A stretch of 64,000 nucleotides of DNA from Serratia sarumanii (GCF_029962605.1 NZ_CP124750.1:3348001-3412000), one strand, 5' to 3'; shown: positions 1 to 10,379, counted from the stretch's first letter. Made by a program: numbers and translations. Notes: generated by a model not told the origin, from the sequence alone.

Positions 1-129
1 ATAGGTGAAAACGGCGTTATCGAAATGTAATAAATTGTTTTTCCACGCCATTCTTCAATCCATCGCGTTTACCCCCGCTGCGGCCAGCAGGTTCATTATT
101 CTGAAAGTTATTCCTGATCCGACCAGACT

Positions 130-159
130 CTGACAAATAACGAAAAAACCACATAGAAT
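130..159 (+). promoter_or_regulatory. Candidate sigma70 promoter for the GGDEF-like gene
   Basis: A CTGACA -35 element (130-135) and a TAGAAT -10 element (154-159) are separated by 18 bp and lie about 70 bp before the ATG at 231. I see no gene in bases 1-230; this is upstream sequence. Inference from hexamers only. Confidence 0.4.
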
Positions 160-230
160 CCAAAATCACAGCACCGAGCGTGCAAAAAACTTCAGGCCGC
201 CGCAAGAGCGGCCTTATTGACGAGGCTGTA

Positions 231-1331
231 ATGAGAAGTCCATCTCCGGCGGTAACGCCCAAACGCCCGGCGCTGCTGAACTGGCTGTTGCACAGCCCGC
301 TGCACGCCGATGACGAGCCGTTTAAACGCCAGCTGCGGCTCACGCTGACGCCCTCTCCTCTCACTCCCTGGCTGAATGCCGTGGGGCCGGCGGCGCTGTT
401 GGTGGGGTACGCCTGGCTGAACCAGCGGCTGGTCGGTATCGTTCTGCTGCTGCTGTTGCTGCTGCTGACCGCCGGGCGCGCCTGGCTGGCGCAGAGGCGC
501 CAACCCGCCTGGCCGGACGCCATGCTGGTGACGGTGTTGCTGTGGATGCTGCTGGTCGGCGCCAGCGCCGCGCTGGCGATGCTGTCGGGCCGCTTTGTGC
601 TGATCCTGTTCGCCGGTCTGACGATCACCGCTCTGGCCTGCTGGCTGATGCAGCGCCATGCCGCCGCGCCGCGTTTCGCGCTGCTTGAGGTGATCGCGCT
701 GACGCTGCCCTACCTGCTGGCGGCGCCGCTGTCGCGCGTGCAAAACCTGTTCGTCCTGGCGGATCTCACGCCGCTGTGGCTGGTGCTGGCCCATGGCATG
801 ATCGCGCGCTACCACCGCCAGCGGGTACAGCACGTCACGCTGGCGTGGGAGAAGCAGCAGGCGTCCCACCGCGATCGCCTGACCGGCTTCCTCAACCGCG
901 CGGGCGGTGAGGCGGTGATGCGCAACATCTGCCGCCCTGGTACGACACAGCCAATCTCTCACCTGTTCATTCTTGAATTCGGCCCGCTGGCGGCGCTTTA
1001 CCAAAGCCACGGCGTGCAGATCGGCGACGACGTGCTGCGCACCGTCGGCGAGCGCCTCAAGACGCTGATCCGCCCCAGCGACTACGTCTGCCGCTACACC
1101 GGCGGCCTGTTTTTGATACTGGTGCACGATCTGCCCTACGGCGCGGAAAGCGAGTTCCTGGCGCGCATTGTGCCGCCGCTGGAAGCGCCCTACGATTTTG
1201 GCGCGTTCGGCGAGGTGAACATGCAACTCAACGCCGGCATTTTGGCGCTGACGCAGGATTATGCGACGGTGGAAGATTTGATGAGTTCGGCGCAGCAGGC
1301 ACTGGCGGAAGCCAAAGGCGGGAAAAAGTAA
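231..1331 (+). CDS. Membrane-anchored degenerate GGDEF-domain protein
   Basis: 366-residue protein with several hydrophobic segments between about residues 45 and 190, followed by a cytoplasmic GGDEF-fold domain. The fold is recognisable from RDRLTGFLNR at its start and from a GDDVLRTVGERL helix. The active-site loop that should read GGDEF is TGGLF (residues 290-294), so the metal- and GTP-binding acidic pair is missing. Diguanylate cyclase activity is therefore unlikely, and a sensing or scaffold role is more plausible. The start was set at ATG 231, six bases after GAGG; a GTG at 180 is in frame but has no good ribosome site. It converges on lysP. The exact ortholog is not recognised. Confidence 0.8.
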   Translation: MRSPSPAVTPKRPALLNWLLHSPLHADDEPFKRQLRLTLTPSPLTPWLNAVGPAALLVGYAWLNQRLVGIVLLLLLLLLTAGRAWLAQRRQPAWPDAMLVTVLLWMLLVGASAALAMLSGRFVLILFAGLTITALACWLMQRHAAAPRFALLEVIALTLPYLLAAPLSRVQNLFVLADLTPLWLVLAHGMIARYHRQRVQHVTLAWEKQQASHRDRLTGFLNRAGGEAVMRNICRPGTTQPISHLFILEFGPLAALYQSHGVQIGDDVLRTVGERLKTLIRPSDYVCRYTGGLFLILVHDLPYGAESEFLARIVPPLEAPYDFGAFGEVNMQLNAGILALTQDYATVEDLMSSAQQALAEAKGGKK

Positions 1332-1335
1332 AACC

Positions 1336-1363
1336 ACACGCGGCGGGAGCTCCCGCCGCGTGT
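1336..1363 (-). terminator. Perfect 28-bp palindrome, probable lysP terminator
   Basis: Two 14-base arms (ACACGCGGCGGGAG and its exact complement) abut with no spacer. Read on the minus strand the hairpin is followed by GGTTTTAC, which suits termination of lysP. On the plus strand there is no T-run. Confidence 0.6.
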
Positions 1364-1376
1364 CACTCACCGAAGA

Positions 1377-2855
1377 TTACTTCACGTCCATCTTCGGGAA
1401 TTCCATTTCGCTGTACTTCACGACGCGGGTGCCGCGCGACAGCTTGTAACCGAACCAAATCAGCAGGAACAGCGGAATGCCAATGTAGGTGGCGGTCACG
1501 CCGTACCAGTCAATCTTGTCTTGCAGGAAGGCCTGGTAGTTCTGGCCCAGGGTAATGATCAGGCACAGCACGAAGGCGAAGATCGGCCCCAGCGGGAAGA
1601 ACCCGGAACGGTATGGCAAGTCGTTCAGATCGCGCCCCTGCAGCATGTAACCGCGACGGAAACGGTAGTGGCTGATGGCGATGCCCAACCAGGCGATGAA
1701 ACCGGTCATGCCCGAGGTATTCAGCAGCCACAGGTAAACCGACTGGTTGCCGAACATCGAGGTCAGGAAGCACAGCCCGGCCACCACGCAGGTCGCATAC
1801 AGCGCGTTGCGCGGCACGCCGCCTTTCGACAGCTTGGCGAAGATGCGCGGCGCCTTGCCTTCCGACGCCAGGGTGTACAGCATGCGGGTAGAGGCGTACA
1901 TGCCCGAGTTACCGGCGGACAGCACCGCCGTCAGGATCACCGCGTTCATCACCGCCGCCGCCGACAGCAGGCCGGCATGCTGGAACACCAGGGTGAACGG
2001 GCTGACACTGATGTCTTTCACGTCATTGCGCAGCAGGCTCGGATCGGTGTACGGAATGATCAGGCTGATGATCAGAATGGCGAAGATATAGAACAGCAGA
2101 ATACGCCAGAACACCTGACGCACCGCGCGCGGGATGTTTTTACCCGGATTCTCCGATTCGCCGGCCGCGATGCCGATGAGCTCGGTGCCCTGGAACGAGA
2201 AGCCGACGATCATCGCCACGCCAATCATCGCCGAGAAGCCGCCGGCGAACGGCGCGTCCCCTATCGTCCAGTTCTGCCAGCCGGCGTGCTCGCCGCCTTT
2301 CAGAATGCCGACGATCATCAGCACGCCGACGGCGATGAAGATAATCACGGTGCTGACCTTGATCAGCGCGAACCAGTATTCCGCCTCGCCGAACCCTTTC
2401 ACCGAAATGTAGTTCAGCAGGAACATCAGGCCGAGGAACAGCGCGCTCCAGATCCAGCCGGGGGTGTCCGGGAACCAGTAGCTCATCACCAATTGCGAAG
2501 CCACCAGGTCAACGGCGATGGTCACCGCCCAGTTGTACCAGTAGTTCCAGCCCAGCGCGAAGCCGAAGCCTTCTTCCACGTATTTGGCGCCGTAGGTGGA
2601 GAATGAACCGGAAACCGGCATAAAGGCCGCCAGTTCGCCCAGGCTGGTCATCAGGAAGTACACCATCAAACCGATCAGAGCGTAAGACAATAGCGCCCCG
2701 CCGGGGCCTGCCTGAGAAACCGTGGCGCCCGAGGCGACAAACAGGCCGGTGCCGATGGAGCCGCCGATGGCGATCATGGTCAAATGCCGGGCTTTCAGCT
2801 CGCGGCGCAATCCGGGTGCTTGCTGCCCCGATGTTTTTATATCCTGCTGAGCCAT
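1377..2855 (-). CDS. lysP: Lysine-specific permease LysP
   Basis: Amino acid permease of the APC superfamily (AAT family), 492 residues against about 489 in E. coli, with twelve predicted membrane helices. The TM1 signature IAIGGSIGTGLFVASG follows a short cytoplasmic N-terminus, and the consensus amphipathic stretch ASEGKAPRIFAKLSKGGVPRNAL is present in the second half. It imports L-lysine with protons at the inner membrane, and in E. coli it also senses lysine for CadC. The start MAQQDIK is chosen over a longer upstream frame because it matches the family length and has an AGGG ribosome site. Adjacent yeiE is the conserved neighbour. Confidence 0.93.
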   Translation of the reverse strand: MAQQDIKTSGQQAPGLRRELKARHLTMIAIGGSIGTGLFVASGATVSQAGPGGALLSYALIGLMVYFLMTSLGELAAFMPVSGSFSTYGAKYVEEGFGFALGWNYWYNWAVTIAVDLVASQLVMSYWFPDTPGWIWSALFLGLMFLLNYISVKGFGEAEYWFALIKVSTVIIFIAVGVLMIVGILKGGEHAGWQNWTIGDAPFAGGFSAMIGVAMIVGFSFQGTELIGIAAGESENPGKNIPRAVRQVFWRILLFYIFAILIISLIIPYTDPSLLRNDVKDISVSPFTLVFQHAGLLSAAAVMNAVILTAVLSAGNSGMYASTRMLYTLASEGKAPRIFAKLSKGGVPRNALYATCVVAGLCFLTSMFGNQSVYLWLLNTSGMTGFIAWLGIAISHYRFRRGYMLQGRDLNDLPYRSGFFPLGPIFAFVLCLIITLGQNYQAFLQDKIDWYGVTATYIGIPLFLLIWFGYKLSRGTRVVKYSEMEFPKMDVK

Positions 2856-3073
2856 TCGTACCCTATCTGCTCTTTGAAAAAATGAGGGCGGATTGTAACA
2901 AATACCCGCCGGTGAACTAGCAACATTGCACTGATATAAGATAGCTTCATAATTCAGAGGCAATTATTAGCCGCGGCCCTTATGGCCTTACTTACTCTCA
3001 TTAATGTGAGCGCGCGCAGGTTTTTATGCTTTCTTCGGCCTGCGCGGCAGCAGAGGGCGTGACGCGCTGTCGA

Positions 3074-3940
3074 TTACAGCGCGCAATAGCTGAGAAAACG
3101 CTGCAAGGCGTTGGAAATGTGCTTTTGCCGATGGCGGATCAGGTACAGGGTGCGCCGCAGCGGCGGCAGCGGCACCGGCAGTTCCACCAGCGCGCCGCTG
3201 GCCAGCTGTTCCGCCACCACCCGCCGCGACAGGCAGCTGATGCCGATGCCGTGCTGCACCGCGTGCTTGATCGCCTCCGAGTTGCCGAGCTCCATCACCA
3301 GTTGAAAATGCGGCAGGTGCGCCAACAGCAGATGATCCAGCACCTCGCGGGTGCCCGAACCGCGCTCGCGCAGGATCCAAGGGGCATTGGCCAGCGCCTC
3401 CAGCGTTGGCGGCTGACGGGTCAGCGGGTTGTCCGGCGCGGCGAACACCACCAGCTCGTCCTCCAGCCACGGCTGCGTCACCAGCTCCGGCATATGGCAA
3501 GGCCCTTCGATCAACCCCAGATCGACGCGGAAATCCGCCACCGCCACGATCACGTCCTGGCTGTTGCCGACGTTCAGCTCCAGCGGCGTGGCCGGAAAGT
3601 CCCGGCGGTAACGGGCGATCATCTCCGGCAGCATGTAGTTGCCGATGGTGCTGCTGGCGGCGATGCGCAGCGCCCCGCCGTCATGGCGAAACAGCTGCTC
3701 GATCTCCCCCGCCTGCTCCAGCAGCGCCAGCGCCTTGGGATACAGCAACCGGCCGTGCTCGTTGATCACCAGCCGTTTGCCGACGCGATCGAACAGCTGC
3801 ACGCCCAGCTGCCCCTCCAGATCCGCCAGCGCCGCGCTGACCGCCGACTGCGACAGCGCCAGCACCACCGAGGCCTGAGTGGTCGAACCGCTTTTCAGCA
3901 CTTCGGTGAAGACTTCCAGTTGACGCAACGTGATATGCAT
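3074..3940 (-). CDS. yeiE: LysR-family transcriptional regulator YeiE
   Basis: LysR-type regulator of 288 residues. The N-terminal winged helix-turn-helix begins [24 protein letters not shown] and contains [19 protein letters not shown]; an effector-binding domain follows from about residue 90. The start at MHITLRQ is typical of the family; an upstream in-frame methionine would add 19 atypical residues. The position between lysP and yeiH on the opposite strand to yeiH is the E. coli arrangement. YeiE has been linked to sulfite and iron homeostasis in enterobacteria, and yeiH is a plausible target. That regulatory link is inference here. Confidence 0.88.
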   Translation of the reverse strand: MHITLRQLEVFTEVLKSGSTTQASVVLALSQSAVSAALADLEGQLGVQLFDRVGKRLVINEHGRLLYPKALALLEQAGEIEQLFRHDGGALRIAASSTIGNYMLPEMIARYRRDFPATPLELNVGNSQDVIVAVADFRVDLGLIEGPCHMPELVTQPWLEDELVVFAAPDNPLTRQPPTLEALANAPWILRERGSGTREVLDHLLLAHLPHFQLVMELGNSEAIKHAVQHGIGISCLSRRVVAEQLASGALVELPVPLPPLRRTLYLIRHRQKHISNALQRFLSYCAL

Positions 3941-4046
3941 AGCCGTCCCGGTAATGAAAAAGGGTTCTGCCAGAGAACCGCAAAATGATGTCAACATGCT
4001 GTGGGGAGCCCGGCGAGGCTACCCCGTTTGCGGCCAATTCGGCGCG

Positions 4047-4244
4047 CTACTTGCCCAAGGCGACCAGCTGCGCCGCCGCGGCCAGCGCCGCCTCGCGCGG
4101 CGTGCCGGCTTCGTCCCGCTGTATCAATTGCAGCATCGCCACGAGATGGTCGCGGTCGATCGCCTTGTTTTCTTCAATCAACCGCCGCACCGCGCGGCCC
4201 ACTTCCCGGTCTATCTGCTCTCTGCGTTGATCGTCGGTATCCAT
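4047..4244 (-). CDS. Small YmgB/AriR-like protein (tentative)
   Basis: 65-residue acidic/basic helical protein, MDTDDQRREQID then EVGRAVRRLIEENKAI. The pattern 'EVGxAVxxLIxxNxxIxxxxLxxxL' resembles the YmgB/AriR family of small biofilm and acid-resistance regulators, but I judge this from memory of the family pattern only. The ATG has a good AGGAG six bases upstream, which supports a real gene. It lies between yeiE and yeiH and is transcribed with yeiE's orientation, ending just after the yeiE upstream region begins. There is no signal peptide or membrane segment. Function unknown if the family call is wrong. Confidence 0.6.
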   Translation of the reverse strand: MDTDDQRREQIDREVGRAVRRLIEENKAIDRDHLVAMLQLIQRDEAGTPREAALAAAAQLVALGK

Positions 4245-4437
4245 CGCCTGCTCCTGTTCAGTTGGAAAGTTGACGGCGGTTCGCCGCTCCTCCTCACCCT
4301 AGCCGCAATGCGGCTGTATGCCAATGCCTGACGCCATACCACTTATTCAGATAGGTTATAAATATATAATCAATTTCTCTTTTATTCAGCCCAAACGTAC
4401 TCTTGGCAGCAAGAAACAGACTGAAGGACTGACTTTT

Positions 4438-5511
4438 ATGGCGACTGATACCACTCATACTTACCCCGAGCGACGCTTTCCGCTGTTCGGCCTGCCGCGG
4501 CTGGTGCCGGGGCTGGCGCTGACCGGCGCGCTCACCGCGCTGGCCGTCTGGGCCGGCGACATTCCCTGGGTGGCGGAGCTGGGCCTGGGGGCGCTGACGC
4601 TGGCGATCCTGTTCGGCATTCTGGTGGGCAACACGCTGTATCCCCGCTGGCAAACCGTTTGTCACGGCGGCGTACAGCTGGCCAAACAACGCCTGCTGCG
4701 TTTGGGCATTATCCTTTACGGCTTTCGCCTGACCTTTCAGCAAATCGCCAACGTGGGCGCCAGCGGCATCATCATCGATGCGCTGACCCTGACCACCACC
4801 TTCCTGCTGGCCTGCTGGCTCGGCAAGAAAGTGTTCGGCATCGACAGCCAGACCGCGATGCTGATCGGCGCCGGCAGCAGCATTTGCGGCGCGGCGGCGG
4901 TGATGGCCACCGAGCCGGTGCTGAAGGCCGACTCCAGTAAAGTGGCGGTGGCGGTCTCGACCGTGGTGGTGTTCGGCACCCTGGCGATCTTCGCCTACCC
5001 ATGGCTGTATCAGTTGAACGAACACTTCCAGTGGCTGCCGTTCAGCCAGGAAACCTTCGGCATCTATGCCGGCTCCACCATCCACGAAGTGGCTCAGGTG
5101 GTTGCGGCCGGGCACGCCATCGGGCCTGACGCCGAAAATGCAGCGGTGATCGCCAAGATGATCCGCGTGATGATGCTGGCGCCGTTCCTGCTGCTGCTGT
5201 CGGGCTACATCAGCCGCGGCGGCGCAGGCAAGGCGGAAAAATCCGCGATTACCATTCCGTGGTTCGCCGTGCTGTTTATCGCCGTCGCCGGGCTGAACTC
5301 CTTCAACCTGCTGCCGGCCATGCTGGTGCAGCACCTGATCACCGCCGACACCTGGATGCTGGCGATGGCGATGGCGGCGCTGGGATTGACCACCCACATC
5401 AGCGCCGTGCGCCAGGCCGGGATGAAACCGATTCTGTTGGCCACGCTGCTGTTCGTCTGGCTGCTGGTCGGCGGCGGCGCGATAAACCAGCTGGTGCAAC
5501 ACTGGCTCTAA
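4438..5511 (+). CDS. yeiH: YeiH family putative sulfate exporter
   Basis: 357-residue integral membrane protein of the YeiH/UPF0324 family (putative sulfate exporters), with about ten hydrophobic helices. Family signatures visible are [15 protein letters not shown] near residue 60, [21 protein letters not shown] near residue 145, and [17 protein letters not shown] near residue 225. The ATG at 4438 gives the family length; a longer in-frame start at 4318 lies in AT-rich promoter DNA and is unlikely. It is divergent from yeiE, its conserved neighbour, and precedes nfo. The transported substrate is not proven for the family. Confidence 0.87.
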   Translation: MATDTTHTYPERRFPLFGLPRLVPGLALTGALTALAVWAGDIPWVAELGLGALTLAILFGILVGNTLYPRWQTVCHGGVQLAKQRLLRLGIILYGFRLTFQQIANVGASGIIIDALTLTTTFLLACWLGKKVFGIDSQTAMLIGAGSSICGAAAVMATEPVLKADSSKVAVAVSTVVVFGTLAIFAYPWLYQLNEHFQWLPFSQETFGIYAGSTIHEVAQVVAAGHAIGPDAENAAVIAKMIRVMMLAPFLLLLSGYISRGGAGKAEKSAITIPWFAVLFIAVAGLNSFNLLPAMLVQHLITADTWMLAMAMAALGLTTHISAVRQAGMKPILLATLLFVWLLVGGGAINQLVQHWL

Positions 5512-5610
5512 TCACTCCCTTCTGCCCCTTCTGCGGCTCGCTTCGGCGGGCCGCATTTATTCCGCCCGCCATCAATGCCATAATGTCACCGATAACACAG
5601 GAGAATGAAG

Positions 5611-6450
5611 ATGAAGTTTGTCGGTGCACATGTCAGCGCGTCAGGCGGCGTGGATCAGGCGGTTATCCGCGCGCACGAATTGGAGGCGACCGCGTTCGCT
5701 CTGTTCACCAAAAATCAGCGTCAATGGAAGGCCGCGCCGCTGGCCGCGGACGTGATCGATAAGTTCAAGAGCGCCTGCGCCCAGTACGGCTTCGGGCCGG
5801 GGCAGATCCTGCCGCACGACAGCTACCTGATCAACCTGGGCCACCCGGTGGCCGACGCGTTGGAAAAATCGCGCGAGGCGTTCATCGACGAGCTGCAGCG
5901 CTGCGAACAGCTGGGGCTGACGCTGCTGAACTTCCACCCCGGCAGCCACCTGCTGCAAATCGATGAAGACAAGTGCCTGGCGCGCATCGCCGAATCGATC
6001 AACATCGCGCTGGATAAAACCGCCGGCGTGACGGCCGTGATCGAAAACACCGCCGGCCAGGGCAGCAACCTGGGCTTCAAATTCGAGCACCTGGCGGCGA
6101 TCATCGACGGCGTGGAAGACAAAAGCCGCGTCGGCGTTTGCATCGACACCTGTCACGCCTTCGCCGCCGGGTACGATCTGCGCACCGAAGAAGACTGCGA
6201 ACACACCTTCAAACAGCTCGGCGACATCGTCGGCTTCAACTACCTGCGCGGCATGCACCTGAACGACGCCAAGAGCGAGTTCAACAGCCGCGTCGACCGC
6301 CACCACAGCCTGGGGGAAGGCAACATCGGCAAAACGGTGTTCAGCTACATCATGCGCGATCCGCGCTTCGACAATATCCCGCTGATTCTGGAAACGGTAA
6401 ACCCGGATATCTGGGCGGAAGAGATCGCCTGGCTGAAAGCGCAGCAGTAA
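5611..6450 (+). CDS. nfo: Endonuclease IV (AP endonuclease)
   Basis: 279-residue endonuclease IV, a TIM-barrel enzyme with three zinc ions that cleaves DNA 5' of abasic sites in base excision repair. It is near-identical in pattern to E. coli Nfo: [13 protein letters not shown] at the N-terminus, NFHPGSH (zinc ligand region), [26 protein letters not shown], and [22 protein letters not shown] all present. The second of two ATGs is preferred because AGGAG then sits seven bases upstream, and this matches the E. coli N-terminus. It ends at a strong terminator shared with fruA. Confidence 0.96.
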   Translation: MKFVGAHVSASGGVDQAVIRAHELEATAFALFTKNQRQWKAAPLAADVIDKFKSACAQYGFGPGQILPHDSYLINLGHPVADALEKSREAFIDELQRCEQLGLTLLNFHPGSHLLQIDEDKCLARIAESINIALDKTAGVTAVIENTAGQGSNLGFKFEHLAAIIDGVEDKSRVGVCIDTCHAFAAGYDLRTEEDCEHTFKQLGDIVGFNYLRGMHLNDAKSEFNSRVDRHHSLGEGNIGKTVFSYIMRDPRFDNIPLILETVNPDIWAEEIAWLKAQQ

Positions 6451-6467
6451 TGCGGCGCCAAAACGAC

Positions 6468-6496
6468 AAAACCGGAGCCTGAGCTCCGGTTTTTTT
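6468..6496. terminator. Bidirectional terminator between nfo and fruA
   Basis: Stem ACCGGAGC / GCTCCGGT with a CTGA loop, followed by six T on the plus strand and preceded by AAAA, so it can stop both nfo (+) and fruA (-). Confidence 0.9.
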
Positions 6497-6510
6497 ATGG
6501 CTGGACGCCG

Positions 6511-8196
6511 TTACGCCACGCTGGCCGCCGGCACTTCAGCACGTTTCAGCAGAGCGTAAGCCACGCCCGCCAGCAGCGTACCGGCGGCGATCGCCACCAG
6601 GTACAGCAACACCGGCGAAATCGCGCCCGGGATCAGCAGCACGAACAGCCCGCCGTGCGGTGCCATCAACTTGGCGCCGAACGCCATCGACAGCGCGCCG
6701 GTCAGCGCCCCGCCGGCAATGCAGCACGGCAGCACGCGCATCGGGTCGCGGGCGGCGAACGGAATCGCCCCTTCGGTGATGAAGCACAGCCCCAGCACCA
6801 GCGCTGCCTTGCCGCCTTCCTGTTCGGATTTCGGGAACTTGCGGCGCGCCAGCAGCGTCGCCAGCCCCATCGCCAGCGGCGGCACCATGCCCGCCGCCAT
6901 GATCGCCGCCATCGGCGCATACACCGAGGAACTGAGCAGCGCCACGCCGAAGGCGTAGGCCGCTTTGTTCACCGGGCCGCCCATGTCGGTACACATCATG
7001 CCGCCGAGGATCGCCCCCAGCAGCACGGCGTTGGCGGTGCCCAACGATTGCAGCCAATGAGTCAGGCCTTCCATGATTTTCGCCACCGGCGTGCCGACCA
7101 CGTAAATCATGATAAGACCGGTGATCAGACTGGCCACCAGCGGAATGATCAAGATGGGCTTCAGCGCTTCCATACTCTGCGGCAGGCGCAGCTTGCTGCT
7201 GATCGCCTTGGCGACGTAACCCGCCAGGAAACCGGCGATGATGCCGCCGAGGAACCCGGCGCCGGTGCTCACCGCCAGCATGCCGCCGATCAGGCCCGGC
7301 GTCAGGCCAGGGCGATCCGCGATGGAGAAGGCGATGAAACCGGCCAATACCGGCACCATCAGCGCAAAGGCGGAGCCGCCGCCGATCTGCATCAGCGCCG
7401 CCGCCAACGTGCCTTTGACTTCAAACGCCTTGATGCCGAACACGAACGACAGCGCGATGCACAGGCCGCCGGCCACCACCATCGGCAGCATGTAGGACAC
7501 GCCGGTCAGCAGGTGGCGATACGGGCCGTTGCCCTCTTTCTTTTTACCCGCCGGCGCCGCGCTACCGCGCTGCTGCGGCTGGAACACCTCGGCCTCGGCC
7601 AGCGCCTTGTCCAGCTCCTGGGCGGTTTTCTTCAGCGCCAGGCCGGTGGAGGTGCGGTACATCGGCTTACCGGCGAATTTATCCAGGTCCACCTCGATAT
7701 CCGCCGCGACGATCACCAGATCCGCCGCCGCCACCTCTTCCGGGGTGATGGCGTTGCCGGCGCCGACGGAGCCGCGCGTTTCCACCTTCACCCACCAGCC
7801 GCGTTTCTTCGCTTCGCTTTCAATGGCTTCGGCCGCCATAAAGGTATGCGCCACGCCGGTTGGGCAGGCGGTGATCGCCACGATGCGTTTTTGCCCACCG
7901 GCTTTCACCGGCGCCGCAGCCTGCGGCGCCTGATAGGTTTCAGCTTCGGCCTTGGCGCGCGCCAGAAAAGCGTCCGGCTCCCGCACCGCCTGTTCTACGT
8001 CGCCCACATACACCAATTTGCCGTTCAGCCCGGCGTCAGCCGGGGCCGACTGCCCCGCCACCGCCACCAGTTCGGCGTCCTGCAGCGACTCGACCAGCGT
8101 CAGGCCGGTTTTGGCCGCGGCGGCCTCCAGCATGCGTTTCGCCAGGTGGCCACGGGCCTGCCCCAGCGAACTGTCTACCATCAGCAGCGTTTTCAT
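6511..8196 (-). CDS. fruA: PTS fructose-specific EIIBC component FruA
   Basis: 561-residue fructose transporter of the phosphotransferase system; it imports fructose across the inner membrane as fructose 1-phosphate. Domain order: an inactive IIB' duplicate (about 1-85), a linker rich in Ala/Pro, the catalytic IIB domain with ITACPTGVAHTFM (phospho-Cys111), and a membrane IIC domain from about residue 225 with GVSYMLPMVVAGG and GAIPFAARDP. It is the last gene of fruBKA, 11 bp after fruK. Expression should follow Cra repression at the fruB promoter. Confidence 0.96.
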   Translation of the reverse strand: MKTLLMVDSSLGQARGHLAKRMLEAAAAKTGLTLVESLQDAELVAVAGQSAPADAGLNGKLVYVGDVEQAVREPDAFLARAKAEAETYQAPQAAAPVKAGGQKRIVAITACPTGVAHTFMAAEAIESEAKKRGWWVKVETRGSVGAGNAITPEEVAAADLVIVAADIEVDLDKFAGKPMYRTSTGLALKKTAQELDKALAEAEVFQPQQRGSAAPAGKKKEGNGPYRHLLTGVSYMLPMVVAGGLCIALSFVFGIKAFEVKGTLAAALMQIGGGSAFALMVPVLAGFIAFSIADRPGLTPGLIGGMLAVSTGAGFLGGIIAGFLAGYVAKAISSKLRLPQSMEALKPILIIPLVASLITGLIMIYVVGTPVAKIMEGLTHWLQSLGTANAVLLGAILGGMMCTDMGGPVNKAAYAFGVALLSSSVYAPMAAIMAAGMVPPLAMGLATLLARRKFPKSEQEGGKAALVLGLCFITEGAIPFAARDPMRVLPCCIAGGALTGALSMAFGAKLMAPHGGLFVLLIPGAISPVLLYLVAIAAGTLLAGVAYALLKRAEVPAASVA

Positions 8197-8207
8197 TCTG
8201 CCTCCTG

Positions 8208-9149
8208 CTATTGATTGAAAGGTTTCAGATCGACGCGCGCCATCATCGCGGCCAACTGGGGACGATCGGTCACGCCGACGTTGCTCTGGCTGACCGCCAG
8301 CGCCGCTACCGCCGTGGCCAGACGCAAGGTGTGTTCGCTGGATTCGCGCATCAGCAGGCCGTAAATCAGGCCGCCGACCATCGAATCACCGGCGCCCACG
8401 GTGCTGACCACCTCACAGGACGGCGGTTTGGCGATCCAGGCGCCGGAGGCGTTAACCCACAGCGCGCCTTCCGCGCCGAGGGAGATCACCACGTGGGCGA
8501 TGCCCTGCTCACGCAGCGCATGCGCGGCCTCGACCACGTCCGCCAGCGCCGGCAGCGGGCGGCCGGCCCAGATCTCCAGCTCGCGGCGGTTCGGCTTCAC
8601 CAGCCACGGCGAGGCCTTCAACCCTGCGACCAGCGCTTCGCGGCTGCTGTCGAAAATGATGCACGGGCATTTGGCGCGCAGCTGGGTCATCCAGTCGGTA
8701 AAGGCATCGGGATCGACGCCGGCCGGCAGGCTGCCGCTCACCGCCACCATGTCAAACTGGCCCAGCCAGCTCAGCGAGTCGCTGACGAAGCGATCCCAGT
8801 CCTGCGGCGTCACTTCAAAACCGGAGAAATTGAAATCAGTGACTTCGCCGTCTTTTTCCGTCAGCTTGACGTTGATGCGGGTGCGGCCCGGCACTACCTG
8901 GAAGCGGTTGGCGATCCCCAGATCGCTGAACAGCAGCTGGAAACCGTCCTGATTGTCTTTGCCCAGGAAGCCGCCGACGGTGACGTCGATGCCCAAATCC
9001 TTCAACACCTTGGCGACGTTGATGCCCTTACCGGCGGCGTGCAGGCCGGCGGTTTTTACCCGGTTGACTTCCCCGCGTTCGATCTGCGGGCAAAACCCCA
9101 CCAGATCGTACGCCGGGTTCAGGGTGATCGTTGCTACTCTTCTGCTCAT
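8208..9149 (-). CDS. fruK: 1-phosphofructokinase FruK
   Basis: 313-residue PfkB/ribokinase-family kinase that phosphorylates fructose 1-phosphate to fructose 1,6-bisphosphate with ATP. Family signatures are [17 protein letters not shown] near residue 38 and the catalytic [13 protein letters not shown], with the base Asp at about residue 255. The start ATG overlaps the stop of fruB in an ATGA arrangement (9146-9149), which implies translational coupling. It lies centrally in the fruBKA operon. Confidence 0.96.
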   Translation of the reverse strand: MSRRVATITLNPAYDLVGFCPQIERGEVNRVKTAGLHAAGKGINVAKVLKDLGIDVTVGGFLGKDNQDGFQLLFSDLGIANRFQVVPGRTRINVKLTEKDGEVTDFNFSGFEVTPQDWDRFVSDSLSWLGQFDMVAVSGSLPAGVDPDAFTDWMTQLRAKCPCIIFDSSREALVAGLKASPWLVKPNRRELEIWAGRPLPALADVVEAAHALREQGIAHVVISLGAEGALWVNASGAWIAKPPSCEVVSTVGAGDSMVGGLIYGLLMRESSEHTLRLATAVAALAVSQSNVGVTDRPQLAAMMARVDLKPFNQ

Positions 9150-10279
9150 GCTGCGCCCTCGCCCAGTCCTTCATTAATCGCTTCGCCGATCGCCTTCAGC
9201 GCGGCTTCAGCATCTTCTCCATTGGCGGTAAAGCGCAGGTGATGCCCTTTTTTCACGCCCAGCGCCACCACCTTCATCAGGCTGCGCCCGTTGGCCGGCT
9301 TGCCGCTGCCGTCCAGGTTGGTGACGGTGATGTCACTGTTGAAACTTTTGATCACGTTGACCAGCGCCGTGCCCGGCCGTGCGTGCAGGCCGTGCTCGTT
9401 GCGGATCACGAACTCGGCGCTCAGTACGCTGCTCTCCTCGGCCACTTCGCTGGTCAGCAGCGCCAGCACCCCGGCGGCATCCGCCTTCAGCAGGCGTTCA
9501 GCTTTGTTGGCCAGCAGCAGATCGCTGAGGTAGTTGAGCACCGCCAGCGGCTGCGCGTCGGCGACCGACACCGTCAGCAGCAGCGCCACCGGCTCGCCGT
9601 CTTCCACGAAAGCCTGCGCCGGGCGGCTGACGGTGGCTGCGCTGGCCAGGTTGCCTTCAACGCTGTCGCTCAGCCAGATGCCCTGCCCCAGGTTCAGCGG
9701 CTTGCGGGTAATGGCATCGCTGACGAACTGCGCGTTGACCGCGCCGGCCTTTTGCAGCCGGCCGGCGTTCAGCGCCTGCAGCGTCATCAGGCTGTCGGCC
9801 GCGACGTCGAGCGCAATCAGCGAAACGTCGAACTGGAATTCGGCGCTCTGCTGCTCGCCCATCAGCAGGCCGCGCAGCTCTTCCGCGGAGGTGGTTTTCG
9901 CCAGCCGCTCCGCCACGCCGTCATCGCTCAGCACGTGAGTAAGCTGGCGCAGCAGCGCCAAATGCTCGTCGGAACGGGCGGCGATGCCGATCGCCACATA
10001 GGCGGTCTGGCCTTCGCCCCAGGCGATGCCCTGCGGGAACTGGAACACCTGCACGCCGGTTTTCAGCACCAGATCGCGGGTATCGGTGGTGCCGTGCGGA
10101 ATGGCGATGCCGTTGCCCAGATAGGTGGACGTCTGCAGTTCGCGCTGCAGCATGCCGTCCACGTAACCGGCGCTGACGCAGCCGGCTTCGGTCAGGGCGG
10201 CGGCCACCTGGCGGATGGCCTCCTGCTTATCGGCGGCAGCGGCGCCCAGATGAATGTCTTGCGGTGACAACTGGAACAT
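9146..10279 (-). CDS. fruB: Fructose PTS diphosphoryl transfer protein FruB (EIIA-HPr)
   Basis: 377-residue fusion that passes phosphate from enzyme I to FruA. The N-terminal EIIA-Fru domain carries the phospho-histidine in [13 protein letters not shown] (His62). A central M domain follows (about 150-280). The C-terminal HPr-like domain has [14 protein letters not shown] (His299) and the serine-region helix [12 protein letters not shown]. It is the first gene of the operon; the ATG follows an AGGAGA ribosome site, and two Cra boxes lie within about 100 bp upstream. Confidence 0.96.
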   Translation of the reverse strand: MFQLSPQDIHLGAAAADKQEAIRQVAAALTEAGCVSAGYVDGMLQRELQTSTYLGNGIAIPHGTTDTRDLVLKTGVQVFQFPQGIAWGEGQTAYVAIGIAARSDEHLALLRQLTHVLSDDGVAERLAKTTSAEELRGLLMGEQQSAEFQFDVSLIALDVAADSLMTLQALNAGRLQKAGAVNAQFVSDAITRKPLNLGQGIWLSDSVEGNLASAATVSRPAQAFVEDGEPVALLLTVSVADAQPLAVLNYLSDLLLANKAERLLKADAAGVLALLTSEVAEESSVLSAEFVIRNEHGLHARPGTALVNVIKSFNSDITVTNLDGSGKPANGRSLMKVVALGVKKGHHLRFTANGEDAEAALKAIGEAINEGLGEGAA

Positions 10280-10300
10280 GATTCTCCTCTCCTGCTGAAT

Positions 10301-10314
10301 TGAATCGTTTCAGC
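10301..10314 (-). promoter_or_regulatory. Cra (FruR) operator 1 of fruBKA
   Basis: TGAATCGTTTCAGC is a near match to the Cra consensus (GCTGAAACGTTTCA-like dyad), 22 bp before the fruB start. E. coli fruB also has two Cra operators. The factor assignment rests on sequence match. Confidence 0.78.
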
Positions 10315-10364
10315 TTCATTGAGAAAAAGGAGCGTTACCCGCTCGCCACAAGCGGCCGGATAAC

Positions 10365-10379
10365 GCTGAAACGTTTCAA
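10365..10379 (-). promoter_or_regulatory. Cra (FruR) operator 2 of fruBKA
   Basis: GCTGAAACGTTTCAA contains the full Cra consensus palindrome TGAAACGTTTCA. It lies about 65 bp upstream of operator 1, consistent with the double-operator layout known for E. coli fruB. Confidence 0.85.
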
